A stretch of 64,000 nt of DNA from Savagea serpentis (GTDB lineage: Bacteria > Bacillota > Bacilli > Bacillales_A > Planococcaceae): the NCBI RefSeq assembly GCF_015351395.1, contig NZ_JADKPV010000002.1:1-64000 (forward strand). Direction: 5' to 3'. Shown here piece by piece: positions 8,683 through 18,597 of this stretch (the first letter of the stretch is position 1; each line of letters opens with the position of its first letter). The notes below the pieces were generated by a model. The model saw only the letters and a program-made list of their open reading frames with translations. It made no database searches and was not told the DNA's origin. The translations under genes and the position numbers were made by a program.

Positions 8683-8705
8683 AAAATAATTAGAAGGTGA
8701 ACGTA

Positions 8706-9302
8706 TTGAATATAACAGCAAATGAAACGAATCGTTTAAATACAGGACAACAAAAACTCGTCATGATGGTGTACGCAGCGATGTTTGCGGCATTGATGGC
8801 GATCGGCGCGAACATTACGACATTTTTACCTTTTCTCGTCGTAGCAGGTGTTCCGATTACGTTGCAAACATTTTTCGCAATATTAGCAGGGCTTTTGCTC
8901 GGTAGTCGTGGCGGCGTGCTTGCAACGACATTGTATATGGCACTCGGATTGATCGGTGCTCCTGTACTTGCTGGATTTAAAGGTGGACCAGCACAATTGT
9001 TTAGTCCATTTTTCGGGTTTGTCGTATCTTTCATTATCGTAGCTTATGTCGTAGGGAAGATTTCAGAAACGTATCCGACAAAGGTCGGTTTCGTCATTGC
9101 AGCGACAGTCGGAACGGTGATCAATTACGTATTCGGAACGACGTGGATGTATTATGCGTGGAAGTTTTGGGCGGAGGCGCCAGAAGTATTCAGTTACAAA
9201 ATCGCATGGCTCGCTCTCGTACCACCGATGCCGAAAGATGCTGTGTTGATGGTCGTTTGTGGATTGCTCGGTTACCGCACTGCTCATATTAAAAGGAGAT
9301 GA
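8706..9302 (+). CDS. bioY: Biotin transporter S component BioY
   Basis: 198 residues from TTG 8706, chosen because AGAAGG (8692-8697) is 8 bases upstream; the in-frame GTG at 8697 overlaps that site. Six hydrophobic segments and the BioY pattern are visible: PITLQTFFAILAGLLLGSRGG, the GAPVLAGFKGGPAQLFSPFFGF block, and a C-terminal PPMPKDAVLMVVCGLLGY. BioY binds biotin (and often dethiobiotin) at the membrane and uses the shared ECF module; ecfA1-ecfA2-ecfT lies at 58-60.5 kb in this same window. bioB starts 5 bases downstream. Confidence 0.93.
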   Translation: MNITANETNRLNTGQQKLVMMVYAAMFAALMAIGANITTFLPFLVVAGVPITLQTFFAILAGLLLGSRGGVLATTLYMALGLIGAPVLAGFKGGPAQLFSPFFGFVVSFIIVAYVVGKISETYPTKVGFVIAATVGTVINYVFGTTWMYYAWKFWAEAPEVFSYKIAWLALVPPMPKDAVLMVVCGLLGYRTAHIKRR

Positions 9303-9307
9303 ATGGA

Positions 9308-10300
9308 ATGAATTACGCAACATTAGCAGAAGAAGTTTTGAACGGACGTGTCATTACAGATGAGGAAGCGCTCGCGATTTTAAATAGTCCCGACCGTGAT
9401 TTATTAAGTCTTTTAGATGGGGCGTACACGATTCGTCACCATTATTATGGGAATAAAGTAAAGTTAAATATGATCATGAATACGAAATCAGGTTTATGTC
9501 CTGAAAACTGTGGCTACTGTGCACAGTCGATCGTTTCAAAGGCACCTGTCGAAAAGTACGCGATGATGAAATCGGATGAAATCGTTGAAGGAGCGGAGCG
9601 TGCAGCGGCATCGAATGCAGGCACGTTTTGTATCGTCGCGAGTGGTCGTGGTCCGCGCGATCAAGAACTGGAGATTGTCACAGAATCCGTCAAGCGTATT
9701 AAAGATAAGTTCCCAGATATGACAGTGTGCGCTTGTCTTGGCTTACTAAAACAAGATCAAGCGACGAAATTGAAAGAAGCGGGCGTTGACCGTTACAATC
9801 ACAATATTAATACGTCGGAAGAACATCATAAAAGCATTACGACGTCGCACAATTATGACGATCGTGTACGTACGGTTAACTATGCAAAAGAAGCGGGAAT
9901 TTCACCTTGTTCAGGCGTCATCGTCGGAATGGGAGAAACGAAAGAAGATATTATTAATATGGGGCGCAGCTTGTATAATTTAGATGCGGACTCGATTCCT
10001 GTCAACTTCTTGCATGCGATTCCTGGAACACCTTTAGAAGCTTTAGATGAATTGAATCCACGCTACAATTTAAAAGTGCTCGCACTTTTCCGTTATATGA
10101 ATCCGACGAAAGAGATTCGTGTATCAGGCGGTCGCGAAGTGAATTTACGCAGTTTGCAACCGATGAGTTTATACGTGGCGAACTCTATTTTTGTCGGCGA
10201 TTATTTAACGACGGAAGGACAAGAAAACAATTCTGATTTCCAAATGCTTGAAGACTTAGGGTTCGAAATTGATCGAACACCATTAACAGTTGCTCAATAA
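9308..10300 (+). CDS. bioB: Biotin synthase
   Basis: 330 residues from ATG 9308, 9 bases after AAAAGGAG; the in-frame ATG 9299 sits on that site. CPENCGYCAQS carries the radical-SAM cysteines Cys64, Cys68 and Cys71; YNHNINTS, PCSGVIVGMGE and the C-terminal RVSGGREVNLRSLQ (Arg ligand of the auxiliary 2Fe-2S cluster) are all present. It inserts sulfur into dethiobiotin to make biotin. No bioA, bioD, bioF or bioW gene is adjacent, so with bioY this looks like an uptake-and-finish route using external dethiobiotin or biotin. Confidence 0.96.
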   Translation: MNYATLAEEVLNGRVITDEEALAILNSPDRDLLSLLDGAYTIRHHYYGNKVKLNMIMNTKSGLCPENCGYCAQSIVSKAPVEKYAMMKSDEIVEGAERAAASNAGTFCIVASGRGPRDQELEIVTESVKRIKDKFPDMTVCACLGLLKQDQATKLKEAGVDRYNHNINTSEEHHKSITTSHNYDDRVRTVNYAKEAGISPCSGVIVGMGETKEDIINMGRSLYNLDADSIPVNFLHAIPGTPLEALDELNPRYNLKVLALFRYMNPTKEIRVSGGREVNLRSLQPMSLYVANSIFVGDYLTTEGQENNSDFQMLEDLGFEIDRTPLTVAQ

Positions 10301-10343
10301 GTAGTTACTTTGCTACTTTTTGATAGAGATACACCCCTTACCT

Positions 10344-10375
10344 AAAAATGACCTTTTGCCCAAGGTCATTTTTTT
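10344..10375 (+). terminator. Intrinsic terminator after bioB
   Basis: Perfect 12-bp stem AAAAATGACCTT 10344-10355 with 10362-10373, 6-base loop, T tract. Confidence 0.92.
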
Positions 10376-10443
10376 GTGTTGAAAATGAAACTATCGGGTA
10401 TTTCATACGTAAAAGAGATACTAGAAGAAAGAGGGGATTTTTC

Positions 10444-12147
10444 ATGACACAACTCATTCTATTTTCAATTATTGTCGGCCTTCTATTAGCTGTTTTAATG
10501 ACACCGTTTCTTCCGAAAAAAAGAAAGAATGAAGAGGAAATTGTGCGACGCCATCAACCAGTGAAATGGTTCATCGGCTATGCGATGATTTATTCAATCG
10601 CTATATTTATTTTTTACTATGCGACCAATTTAGATCGTAATTTATCATCGCTTTGGTTAATCGTCTTAATTTTTGCGATTCTTGGCGCGACAGTCGCACA
10701 AGGAGTCGAGAAAAAAGCGAAAGGCGTGATTGCTCTTCTCGCACTCGGATTCGGTGTTTATATATTAAGTGCGCCCGTTTGGAATGCAGACGAGAAATAT
10801 GCTGCTGTTGAAATGGAAGAACAAATTGAAATTACGCCATTTGACGAAACGAAAAAACCAGCGAGCGTTCCACCTCAATTCGTCCGCAACAAAATGAAAA
10901 AAGCATTCGGTCAAGTACCGAATACGAGTTATTATGAACTCGGAAATTTACAAATTCAAAAAGTGAACGGGGAATTTGTATATATTGCACCTGTCGAATT
11001 TTCAGGACTCTTTAAATGGTGGAACGGTAAAACAGTACCGGGCTACTTTACGATGAGTGCGACAGATTCGGCAGACAATCCACGCTTTGTAAAAGCGGAA
11101 ATGACGTACACACCGTCTGCGTATTTCGGCAAACAAGTGGAACGTCATATGCGAATGGATCACCCAGAGCTCATTTATTACGGAAAAGCACAATTGGAAG
11201 TTGATGATGAAGGAAAACCATTCTACATTGCCTCATACGGAAAATTCATTACAGCGCGTGATGGATTTGACGTTCAAGGAATCGTCATGGTCGATACGGA
11301 AACGGGGAAAACGATGAAATATGCACTTTCTGAAATCCCCGAATTTATCGATGGTGCAGTGGCACCGGAAGCGGTCAGCTTGCAAAATAGTTATTACGGA
11401 AAATACGTACACGGATTTTTTAACTCTTTATTCGGTAAAAAAGATGTGAAAATTCCTTCTGATGAAGGAGTAGAAGCGAGTGTGAACCCCGTCTTTGATG
11501 AAACGGGTCACATGTATTACTTCACTGATTTTACAAGCCCGAAAGAAGAAGTCGATTCGATGCTCGGATACGCGTTAACAGATGCGCGTACAGGAGAAGC
11601 GACTTACTATACAGGGAACTTGGAAGAGTCTTACATGGATTCTGAAGGGGCCCTTCAAATTGTCGAGAAGAAATTTATTGAAAAGAAATGGCTTGGCGAA
11701 ATGCCTGTCTTGTACAATTTTTATGGCGAAGCGAGCTGGCTCGTGCCTGTACTTGACTCCAATGGCTTTTTACAAAACTATTTCATCGTATCTGCAGCGA
11801 ATCCTGAAATCTCTGTTTATGCCAACTCACCAAATGAAGCATTAAAGCTTTATAAAACGGCTTTACAACGTGGAGGTAGTAGAGTAGAAGGAACTTCTAA
11901 CGCAGAAGTGAAAGAAGCGACAATCACGGTCGAACGAGTTTTTAAAGAGCGAGTAAACGAAGCGACAATCATTAGTATTTTAGCAACGAATGGTCAAAAC
12001 TATCTCATTTCAACAGAATCGGCACCCCTTGGGGTTTACGTTGAAAAAGGAGATGTATTGCGTGTGCAATATGCGGATACAGGAGACTTTTTCTTACCTG
12101 TCCAAACATTTGAAAACACGACAATTACTCCTGCGGAAGAAGGTTAA
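10444..12147 (+). CDS. Membrane protein with large extracytoplasmic domain, unknown function (567 aa)
   Basis: Start ATG 10444 is 7 bases after GAGGGG; longer in-frame starts would run through the bioB terminator. Four hydrophobic segments lie in the first about 105 residues (near 3-20, 38-55, 62-80, 86-103), then about 460 soluble residues with many Tyr/Trp/Phe and repeated YFT, YYGK, YYTGN and FYGEASW-like strands, probably a beta-rich domain outside the cell. The ending is Thr/Glu-rich. I recognise no catalytic motif or family. It is monocistronic, between two strong terminators. Confidence 0.85.
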   Translation: MTQLILFSIIVGLLLAVLMTPFLPKKRKNEEEIVRRHQPVKWFIGYAMIYSIAIFIFYYATNLDRNLSSLWLIVLIFAILGATVAQGVEKKAKGVIALLALGFGVYILSAPVWNADEKYAAVEMEEQIEITPFDETKKPASVPPQFVRNKMKKAFGQVPNTSYYELGNLQIQKVNGEFVYIAPVEFSGLFKWWNGKTVPGYFTMSATDSADNPRFVKAEMTYTPSAYFGKQVERHMRMDHPELIYYGKAQLEVDDEGKPFYIASYGKFITARDGFDVQGIVMVDTETGKTMKYALSEIPEFIDGAVAPEAVSLQNSYYGKYVHGFFNSLFGKKDVKIPSDEGVEASVNPVFDETGHMYYFTDFTSPKEEVDSMLGYALTDARTGEATYYTGNLEESYMDSEGALQIVEKKFIEKKWLGEMPVLYNFYGEASWLVPVLDSNGFLQNYFIVSAANPEISVYANSPNEALKLYKTALQRGGSRVEGTSNAEVKEATITVERVFKERVNEATIISILATNGQNYLISTESAPLGVYVEKGDVLRVQYADTGDFFLPVQTFENTTITPAEEG

Positions 12148-12149
12148 AT

Positions 12150-12190
12150 AAAAACGTGGTCTCTCTTAGCGAGTGACCACGTTTTTAAAT
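12150..12190 (+). terminator. Intrinsic terminator after the 567-aa gene
   Basis: Perfect 12-bp stem AAAAACGTGGTC 12150-12161 / 12175-12186, 13-base loop, T5. Confidence 0.9.
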
Positions 12191-12207
12191 TTCTTGATTC
12201 GAATGAG

Positions 12208-12255
12208 TTGCGACACTTTTAAAAAAAGAATATAATTAAGTCAAAGATAGTCAAA
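12208..12255 (+). promoter_or_regulatory. ctsR promoter with CtsR operator
   Basis: TTGCGA 12208-12213 and TATAAT 12231-12236, spacer 17. Directly after, AGTCAAA-GAT-AGTCAAA at 12239-12255 is a full match to the CtsR heptad repeat RGTCAAANANRGTCAAA, followed by a further partial GTCAA. CtsR bound here would cover the start point, giving heat- and protein-stress-induced expression and autorepression. Confidence 0.93.
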
Positions 12256-12278
12256 GTCAATGGAGAGAAGGTGATTGC

Positions 12279-12737
12279 ATGAAAAATATTACCGACATCA
12301 TCGAACAATATTTAAAAGCGATATTGGAAAAGGACGATGGGGCAATTGAAATTAAACGTAATGAAGTTGCTGAACGATTTCAATGTGTTCCGTCACAAAT
12401 TAACTATGTCATCAATACTCGCTTTACGATGGAGCGTGGCTATGCAGTGGAATCAAAGCGTGGCGGAGGCGGGTATATCCGCATTTACCAAATCCAACTC
12501 CACTCTAAAAAAGATGTGTTAGACCATGCTTTACAAATGCTTGGGCAAAGCGCTTCTTACGGAGTAGTGGAAGATGTAATGTACATGTTACTAAAAGAAG
12601 AGATTGTGACAGAACGTGAGGCGCGAATGTTATTAGCGGGAGTTTCCCGGGCGGTATTAGATTCTACCTTGCCAGAAGCGGATTATTGGCGTGCAAAAAT
12701 TGTTCATTCGATGATCGAAACATTATATTATCGTTGA
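12279..12737 (+). CDS. ctsR: Transcriptional repressor CtsR
   Basis: 152 residues from ATG 12279, after AGAAGGTG. The N-terminal winged helix-turn-helix is clear (EVAERFQCVPSQINYVINTRF), followed by the beta-wing SKRGGGGYIRI with the Gly-rich thermosensing tip, and the C-terminal four-helix domain. CtsR represses clpC, clpP, clpE and its own operon; McsB and ClpCP inactivate it under stress. First gene of ctsR-mcsA-mcsB-clpC with its operator just upstream. Confidence 0.97.
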   Translation: MKNITDIIEQYLKAILEKDDGAIEIKRNEVAERFQCVPSQINYVINTRFTMERGYAVESKRGGGGYIRIYQIQLHSKKDVLDHALQMLGQSASYGVVEDVMYMLLKEEIVTEREARMLLAGVSRAVLDSTLPEADYWRAKIVHSMIETLYYR

Positions 12738-12837
12738 TTTTTCATATATTGCTTAATTTTTAACGAGCAGTTCTTTATACTGAATGTATACGTTTTCAAA
12801 ATATGGAGATAATTCAAATAGAGAGGTGATTTTCCTT

Positions 12838-13380
12838 ATGTTATGTGATAGCTGTCAAGCGAGAGAAGCGACTGTTTTTGTAACGAAAGAGACGATGGAT
12901 GGACGAAAAGAATATCAACTATGCGAGAAATGCGCATTTGAATCCAATGAAGGAAAGTATTCGATGCAACCACAACCGATGACGATGCAACAGTTTTTAG
13001 GCAATTGGTTCGGACAACCGGAAACAGTAAGTAAAGTTCGCCCATATCAGGAAGCCTCGATACTTTGTACGAACTGTCAAATGTCATACGAACAATTTTT
13101 GAAAAAAGGACGATTTGGATGTGAACAATGTTATGAAACATTTAGTGAGCAATTACCGAATGTATTTAATAAATTACACAATGGTCACGAACGCCACATC
13201 GGAAAAGTTCCAGCATATTATCCAGAAGCATTTGCGTTAGAACGAAAAATTAAAGAAGTGCGAGAACAGATGAATGAAGCGGTGAAAGAGGAGCGTTTTG
13301 AAGATGCGGCGATGTTACGTGATGAAGCGATTCGGCTTGAAACTCAATTAAGTAGCGGAGGGGATTCAAATGACAATTGA
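12838..13380 (+). CDS. mcsA: McsA, zinc-binding activator of the McsB arginine kinase
   Basis: 180 residues from ATG 12838, 11 bases after GAGG. Two CxxC pairs form each zinc site: CDSC with CEKC in the first 30 residues, then CTNC with CEQC near 78-102. A C-terminal UVR motif (MNEAVKEERFEDAAMLRDEAIRLE) is typical. McsA is needed for McsB kinase activity. The last 11 bases overlap mcsB, suggesting coupled translation and a 1:1 complex. Confidence 0.95.
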   Translation: MLCDSCQAREATVFVTKETMDGRKEYQLCEKCAFESNEGKYSMQPQPMTMQQFLGNWFGQPETVSKVRPYQEASILCTNCQMSYEQFLKKGRFGCEQCYETFSEQLPNVFNKLHNGHERHIGKVPAYYPEAFALERKIKEVREQMNEAVKEERFEDAAMLRDEAIRLETQLSSGGDSNDN

Positions 13381-14416
13381 ACGATTTATCGATAATGCCT
13401 CTACTGGGTGGATGCAAGGTGGCGGAGAGCAGTCGGATATCGTCATGTCAACGAGAATTCGCCTCGCCCGCAATATACAAGGTATTAAATTTCCGACGAT
13501 GTTTACGAAAGATGATGCGATGGAAGTGCGCAAGCGGGTAAAAGAAGCTCTACAAGAAGAAGTGCATGAATGGATTGATATGAATGAAATTTCAGCTTTA
13601 GAACGTCAAGTGCTTGTCGAAAAACATATTATTAGTCCAGATTTAGCGAATAAAAAAGATATCGGTTCTGTCGCATTAAGTGAAGATCAAAAACAAAGTA
13701 TTTTAATCAATGAGGAGGATCATTTACGTATTCAATGTATCTATCCAGGATTGCAATTGGAAAGAGCGTATGAGCAGGCAGAACTCGTCGATCATTATTT
13801 GGAGAGCCCTCTGAAATTTGCGTTTGATGGAGAGTTCGGCTATTTGACGAGTTGTCCTTCGAATACAGGGACAGGAATGCGTGCATCGGTCATGATGCAT
13901 TTGCCTGCTTTAACAATTACGCGTCAAATGGAACGCGTAATTCCGGCGATTTCGCGTTTAGGAATTGTCGTGCGTGGTAGTTACGGAGAAGGTAGCGAAG
14001 CGCCAGGTAATATTTATCAAATTTCGAATCAAATCACACTTGGCAAAACAGAGCATGAAATTTTACAAGAGTTAAAGCACATTGTGATGCGTTTAATTTC
14101 TCATGAACGACGCTCGCGTGATATGTTGCTACAACAATCACGGATCGCTTTAGAAAATAAGTTATTTCGTTCATTAGGTACCATCACTTATGCGAGACTC
14201 TTACCATCGAGTGAAGCGGCAAAATGCTTATCGGATGTTCGTTTAGGGATTGACTTAGGATTGATTCAAGACGTTGACATGTCGATTTTAAATGAGCTTA
14301 TGATTTTTATGCAACCGGCATTTTTACAACAGTATGCAAATGCAGAATTGAATGCTGACGAACGAGATGTGTTCCGTGCGAAATTATTTCGGGAACGTCT
14401 CCATATGAAAAAATGA
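13370..14416 (+). CDS. mcsB: Protein-arginine kinase McsB
   Basis: 348 residues from ATG 13370, after GCGGAGGGG inside mcsA. Guanidino-kinase motifs are visible: STRIRLARNIQG near the N-terminus, LTSCPSNTGTGMRASVMMHLPAL with the active-site Cys and ATP-binding arginine, and RGSYGEGSEAPGN. It phosphorylates arginines on CtsR and on damaged proteins, marking the latter for ClpCP. Its end is followed within 10 bases by a second promoter for clpC. Confidence 0.97.
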   Translation: MTIERFIDNASTGWMQGGGEQSDIVMSTRIRLARNIQGIKFPTMFTKDDAMEVRKRVKEALQEEVHEWIDMNEISALERQVLVEKHIISPDLANKKDIGSVALSEDQKQSILINEEDHLRIQCIYPGLQLERAYEQAELVDHYLESPLKFAFDGEFGYLTSCPSNTGTGMRASVMMHLPALTITRQMERVIPAISRLGIVVRGSYGEGSEAPGNIYQISNQITLGKTEHEILQELKHIVMRLISHERRSRDMLLQQSRIALENKLFRSLGTITYARLLPSSEAAKCLSDVRLGIDLGLIQDVDMSILNELMIFMQPAFLQQYANAELNADERDVFRAKLFRERLHMKK

Positions 14417-14425
14417 GCGTATTTT

Positions 14426-14477
14426 TTGTCAAACATGTTCATTTTGCATATAATTAAATTAGTCAAAAAAGGTCAAA
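14426..14477 (+). promoter_or_regulatory. Second CtsR-controlled promoter, for clpC
   Basis: TTGTCA 14426-14431 and TATAAT 14449-14454 with a 17-base spacer lie in the mcsB-clpC gap. Right behind them AGTCAAA-AAA-GGTCAAA at 14461-14477 is a full CtsR operator. clpC starts 24 bases later. Confidence 0.9.
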
Positions 14478-14500
14478 GAATTTGAAAAGGAGAGATCCAT

Positions 14501-16948
14501 ATGATGTTTAACCGATTTACGCAAAGAGCACAACGTGTACTCCAATTAGCACAAGAAGAGGCTATTCGCTTAAAACATGAAGCGATCGGGACAGAACACA
14601 TTTTACTCGGTCTCATTCGTGAAGGAGAAGGTATTGCGGCAAAAGCGCTTGAAGCGATTGATGTCGATTTAAATACAATAGAACAAGGGGTAGAACAATT
14701 AGTTGGCCAAGGGGAAAAAGAAGTTGGTCCAATCGTTCATTACACACCGAGAGCAAAAAAAGTGATTGAGTTGTCAGTCGATGAATCGAGAAAACTCGGT
14801 CATTCTTATGTAGGAACCGAGCATATTTTACTTGCGTTAATCCGTGAAGGAGAGGGCGTGGCGGCTCGAGTATTGAATAATGCGGGAGTAAGTTTAACGA
14901 GAGCTCGCCAACAAGTGCTCGCTTTACTCGGCAGTGCAGATGCGAGTAACAATAAACAAAACAATAATGCGAGCAATGCGAAAACGACACCTACTTTAGA
15001 TAGTTTAGCGCGTGATTTAACAGAAATTGCACGTGAAGGGACGCTAGATCCAGTCATCGGACGCAGTAAAGAAATTACACGTGTTATTGAAATTTTAGCA
15101 CGTCGTATGAAAAACAACCCGGTATTAATCGGAGAGCCTGGCGTCGGTAAAACAGCGATTGCAGAAGGTCTCGCTCAACAAATTGTTGCGAATGAAGTAC
15201 CGGAAATATTACGCGATAAACGCGTCATGGTACTCGATATGGGAACGGTCGTTGCAGGGACAAAATATCGTGGTGAATTTGAAGATCGCATGAAAAAAGT
15301 AATGGAAGAGATTCGCCAAGTCGGCAATGTCATTTTATTCATCGACGAATTGCATACATTAATCGGTGCGGGCGGTGCAGAAGGTGCAATCGATGCGTCG
15401 AATATTTTAAAACCGGCATTATCTCGCGGAGAATTACAATGTATTGGTGCGACAACAATCGACGAGTATCGCAAATATATTGAGAAAGATGCAGCGCTAG
15501 AGCGCCGTTTCCAACCAATTCAAGTAGATGAACCAACTGTCGAAGAAACTATTCAAATTATTCGCGGTTTGCGTGATCGTTACGAAGCACATCACCGTGT
15601 AAAAATTACGGATGAAGCGATAGAAGCAGCAGCGACGATGAGTGACCGTTACATTTCAGATCGTTTTTTACCAGATAAAGCGATTGACTTAATCGATGAA
15701 GCGGGCTCTAAAGTGCGACTTCGCTCATATACAACGCCACCGAGCCTCAAACAATTAGAAGAAGATTTAGAGCGTGTTCGTCAAGAGAAAAATGCAGCGG
15801 TACAAAGTCAAGAGTTTGAAAAAGCGGCTTCATATCGCGATGAAGAACAAAAATTAATGCAAAAATTAAATACGACAAAAGAAGAATGGAAAGAACAACA
15901 AGGTAAGACGGAATCGGAAGTGACAGTAGAAGATATCGCAGAGGTTGTCGCGATGTGGACAGGTGTCCCTGTTTCGAAAATTGCTGAAACCGAAACGGTA
16001 AAACTGTTAAATATGGAAGAATTGCTTCACGAGCGTGTCATCGGTCAAGATGAAGCGGTCGTCGCCATTTCAAAAGCGATTCGTCGTGCGCGCGCTGGAT
16101 TAAAAGATCCGAAGCGCCCAATCGGTTCATTCATTTTCCTCGGTCCGACAGGTGTCGGTAAAACAGAATTGGCTCGAGCGCTCGCTGAATCAATGTTTGG
16201 TGACGAAGAAGCGATGATACGTATCGATATGAGTGAATATATGGAGAAACACGCGACGAGCCGTCTCGTCGGTTCACCTCCAGGTTATGTCGGTCATGAT
16301 GACGGTGGACAATTGACAGAAGCGGTGCGTCGTAAACCGTATTCAGTAGTCTTGTTAGATGAAATTGAAAAAGCGCATCCAGATGTTTTCAATATTTTAT
16401 TGCAAGTGTTAGAAGACGGTCGTCTCACAGATTCAAAAGGTCGTACAGTCGACTTCCGTAACACAGTTGTCATTATGACGTCAAACGTCGGAGCGACAGC
16501 ATTAAAAGACAATCGATATGTCGGATTTAATTTGCAAGATTCAGCTGAAGACGACCATAAAAAAATGAAAGAAAGTATGTTAGAAGCATTGAAACGTGCA
16601 TTCCGACCAGAGTTTTTAAACCGTGTGGATGAGATGATTGTATTCCACTCATTGGATAAAGAACAATTGCGTGAAATTGTTTCTCTCATGTCTGACGAAT
16701 TGACGAAACGTTTAGCGGAACAAAATATTTCGCTCGTTATTACAGACGATGCGAAAGATAAAGTAGCTGAAATCGGCTATGATCCAGACTACGGAGCACG
16801 TCCTTTACGTCGCGCAATCCAAAAGCATATTGAAGATCTCTTATCGGAAGAATTATTAAAAGGTACAATTCAAGATGGTGGAGAAGTAACGATCGATGTG
16901 AAAGACGGAGAGTTTTACATCAAAACGAATGAAACTGTAAACGTTTAA
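14501..16948 (+). CDS. clpC: ATP-dependent Clp protease ATP-binding subunit ClpC
   Basis: 815 residues from ATG 14501, 8 bases after AGGAG. Two Clp-N repeats come first ([16 protein letters not shown] and [16 protein letters not shown], each with GTEHILL). AAA domain 1 has GEPGVGKT near 212 and [10 protein letters not shown]; a UVR/coiled middle domain follows; AAA domain 2 has GPTGVGKTE near 548 and [11 protein letters not shown]. The VGF-type ClpP-binding loop is seen as RYVGFNL. It unfolds substrates, including arginine-phosphorylated ones, for ClpP. Served by both the operon promoter and its own CtsR-controlled one. Confidence 0.97.
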   Translation: MMFNRFTQRAQRVLQLAQEEAIRLKHEAIGTEHILLGLIREGEGIAAKALEAIDVDLNTIEQGVEQLVGQGEKEVGPIVHYTPRAKKVIELSVDESRKLGHSYVGTEHILLALIREGEGVAARVLNNAGVSLTRARQQVLALLGSADASNNKQNNNASNAKTTPTLDSLARDLTEIAREGTLDPVIGRSKEITRVIEILARRMKNNPVLIGEPGVGKTAIAEGLAQQIVANEVPEILRDKRVMVLDMGTVVAGTKYRGEFEDRMKKVMEEIRQVGNVILFIDELHTLIGAGGAEGAIDASNILKPALSRGELQCIGATTIDEYRKYIEKDAALERRFQPIQVDEPTVEETIQIIRGLRDRYEAHHRVKITDEAIEAAATMSDRYISDRFLPDKAIDLIDEAGSKVRLRSYTTPPSLKQLEEDLERVRQEKNAAVQSQEFEKAASYRDEEQKLMQKLNTTKEEWKEQQGKTESEVTVEDIAEVVAMWTGVPVSKIAETETVKLLNMEELLHERVIGQDEAVVAISKAIRRARAGLKDPKRPIGSFIFLGPTGVGKTELARALAESMFGDEEAMIRIDMSEYMEKHATSRLVGSPPGYVGHDDGGQLTEAVRRKPYSVVLLDEIEKAHPDVFNILLQVLEDGRLTDSKGRTVDFRNTVVIMTSNVGATALKDNRYVGFNLQDSAEDDHKKMKESMLEALKRAFRPEFLNRVDEMIVFHSLDKEQLREIVSLMSDELTKRLAEQNISLVITDDAKDKVAEIGYDPDYGARPLRRAIQKHIEDLLSEELLKGTIQDGGEVTIDVKDGEFYIKTNETVNV

Positions 16949-16960
16949 GAAGCATCGATG

Positions 16961-16995
16961 AAAAGCTGCCGAGTTCGAGTTCGGTAGCTTTTTTT
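16961..16995 (+). terminator. Intrinsic terminator after clpC
   Basis: 12-bp stem 16961-16972 / 16981-16992 with one G-U pair, 8-base loop, continuing T tract. Confidence 0.9.
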
Positions 16996-17071
16996 CATGA
17001 AAAAGCTATTTCTTCATATTCATGTAACGTAGACATGCTACATTAAAAGAAATGGCGAGGAGGATGATAAG

Positions 17072-18439
17072 GTGGCAAAGAGAAAAGTAAAGTTTATGTG
17101 TAAAGACTGTGGATATGAATCGCCAAAATGGATGGGGCGCTGTCCAGGATGTGGTGCTTGGAATACGATGGATGAGGAAGTAGAAGTGAAAACAAAGGGT
17201 CCGAGGGGAGCTTTTCAACATACGACCGTCCAATCTCAAAAAGCAGTTCCTATCAACAAAGTAGCGATTGTAGAAGAGCCAAGAGTATCGACGGATTTAG
17301 ATGAGCTAAACCGTGTACTCGGTGGTGGGATTGTACCAGGATCGCTCATTTTAATTGGGGGAGACCCTGGTATTGGAAAGTCGACATTATTATTACAAGT
17401 CGCTTCATTGTTAGCGAATAAACAAGAGCGTGTCCTTTATATTTCTGGAGAGGAATCTGTACGCCAAACGAAATTAAGAGCAGAACGTCTCGCTGTTCAA
17501 TCGAATGAATTATATATTTATTCAGAGACGAATCTTTCTCAAATACACGAGACCGTTCATCAAGTGAAGCCGAAATTTATCGTCGTCGATTCGATTCAGA
17601 CGATTTATCATCCAGAAGTGACAAGCGCACCAGGAAGCGTCTCTCAAGTGCGTGAATGTACGGCAGAGTTGATGCGAATTGCCAAAACTGAAAATATCGG
17701 AATCTTTATCGTCGGGCATGTGACGAAAGATGGTCAAATTGCAGGGCCCCGATTATTGGAACATATGGTAGATACCGTTTTGTATTTTGAAGGAGATCGT
17801 CATCATTCGTATCGTATTTTGCGAAGTGTGAAAAACCGCTTCGGATCAACCCATGAGTTAGCTATTTTTGAAATGGCGCAAGCAGGTTTACGAGAAGTAT
17901 TAAATCCTTCGGAGTTATTTTTAAGTGAACGATCAAAAAGTGGTGCTGGTTCTACTGTCGTCGCTTCGATGGAAGGAACGCGTCCAATTTTAGTAGAAGT
18001 GCAAGCACTCGTTACGCCGTCGAGCTTCAATTATCCGAAACGTATGGCGACTGGCGTCGATCAAAACAGAATCTCACTTCTTATGGCTGTGTTAGAAAAG
18101 CGTATGGGACTCATGTTGCAAGCACAAGATGCATATATTAAAGTGACGGGCGGTGTGAAATTGGATGAGCCAGCCATTGATTTAGCCATTATTGCAAGCA
18201 TCGTCTCTAGCTATAAAGAAGAAGCGGTCGGCTTAACCGATTGTTTTATCGGAGAAGTTGGTTTGACCGGAGAAGTGAGACGTGTATCTCGCATTGAACA
18301 GCGGGTAAACGAAGCGGCGAAACTTGGCTTCACGCGCATTTTTTTACCAGCATCGAATATCGATGGATGGGAAGCGCCGAAAAATGTTCAATTAATTGGT
18401 GTCGAAACGGTTCAAGATGCATTAAGACAAGCATTTTAA
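17072..18439 (+). CDS. radA: DNA repair protein RadA (Sms)
   Basis: 455 residues from GTG 17072, preceded by GAGGAGG. Zinc finger Cys10, Cys13, Cys24, Cys27; Walker [10 protein letters not shown] at 96-104; the RadA signature KNRFG; and a Lon-like C-terminal domain with [12 protein letters not shown]. RadA is a hexameric helicase that promotes branch migration in recombination and transformation. It has its own short leader after the clpC terminator. The disA gene that follows radA in B. subtilis is not present here. Confidence 0.96.
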   Translation: MAKRKVKFMCKDCGYESPKWMGRCPGCGAWNTMDEEVEVKTKGPRGAFQHTTVQSQKAVPINKVAIVEEPRVSTDLDELNRVLGGGIVPGSLILIGGDPGIGKSTLLLQVASLLANKQERVLYISGEESVRQTKLRAERLAVQSNELYIYSETNLSQIHETVHQVKPKFIVVDSIQTIYHPEVTSAPGSVSQVRECTAELMRIAKTENIGIFIVGHVTKDGQIAGPRLLEHMVDTVLYFEGDRHHSYRILRSVKNRFGSTHELAIFEMAQAGLREVLNPSELFLSERSKSGAGSTVVASMEGTRPILVEVQALVTPSSFNYPKRMATGVDQNRISLLMAVLEKRMGLMLQAQDAYIKVTGGVKLDEPAIDLAIIASIVSSYKEEAVGLTDCFIGEVGLTGEVRRVSRIEQRVNEAAKLGFTRIFLPASNIDGWEAPKNVQLIGVETVQDALRQAF

Positions 18440-18534
18440 AAAGTTGTAATCGCTCTTTTATTTCGTCTATTGAAGAGAATACCAGAGCGATGCAACTATA
18501 TATGGAGAAACTCGTTTAAATAGACAGAAGAAGT

Positions 18535-18563
18535 TTGGAGAAAGTGTATGTCAATAGTATAAT
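18535..18563 (+). promoter_or_regulatory. Candidate promoter before the PIN-TRAM gene
   Basis: TTGGAG 18535-18540, spacer 17, consensus TATAAT 18558-18563. The -35 is weak. It would drive the yacL-ispD-ispF group. Confidence 0.5.
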
Positions 18564-18597
18564 ATTGGCAAACAATCTTACTAAGGAGGTGGAAATG

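Noticed and set aside
10348-10443. Longer start for the 567-residue protein
   Set aside because: It would begin within the bioB terminator stem and lacks a ribosome site.
12753-12781. Possible internal promoter before mcsA ending in TATACT
   Set aside because: No acceptable -35 at 16-18 bases.
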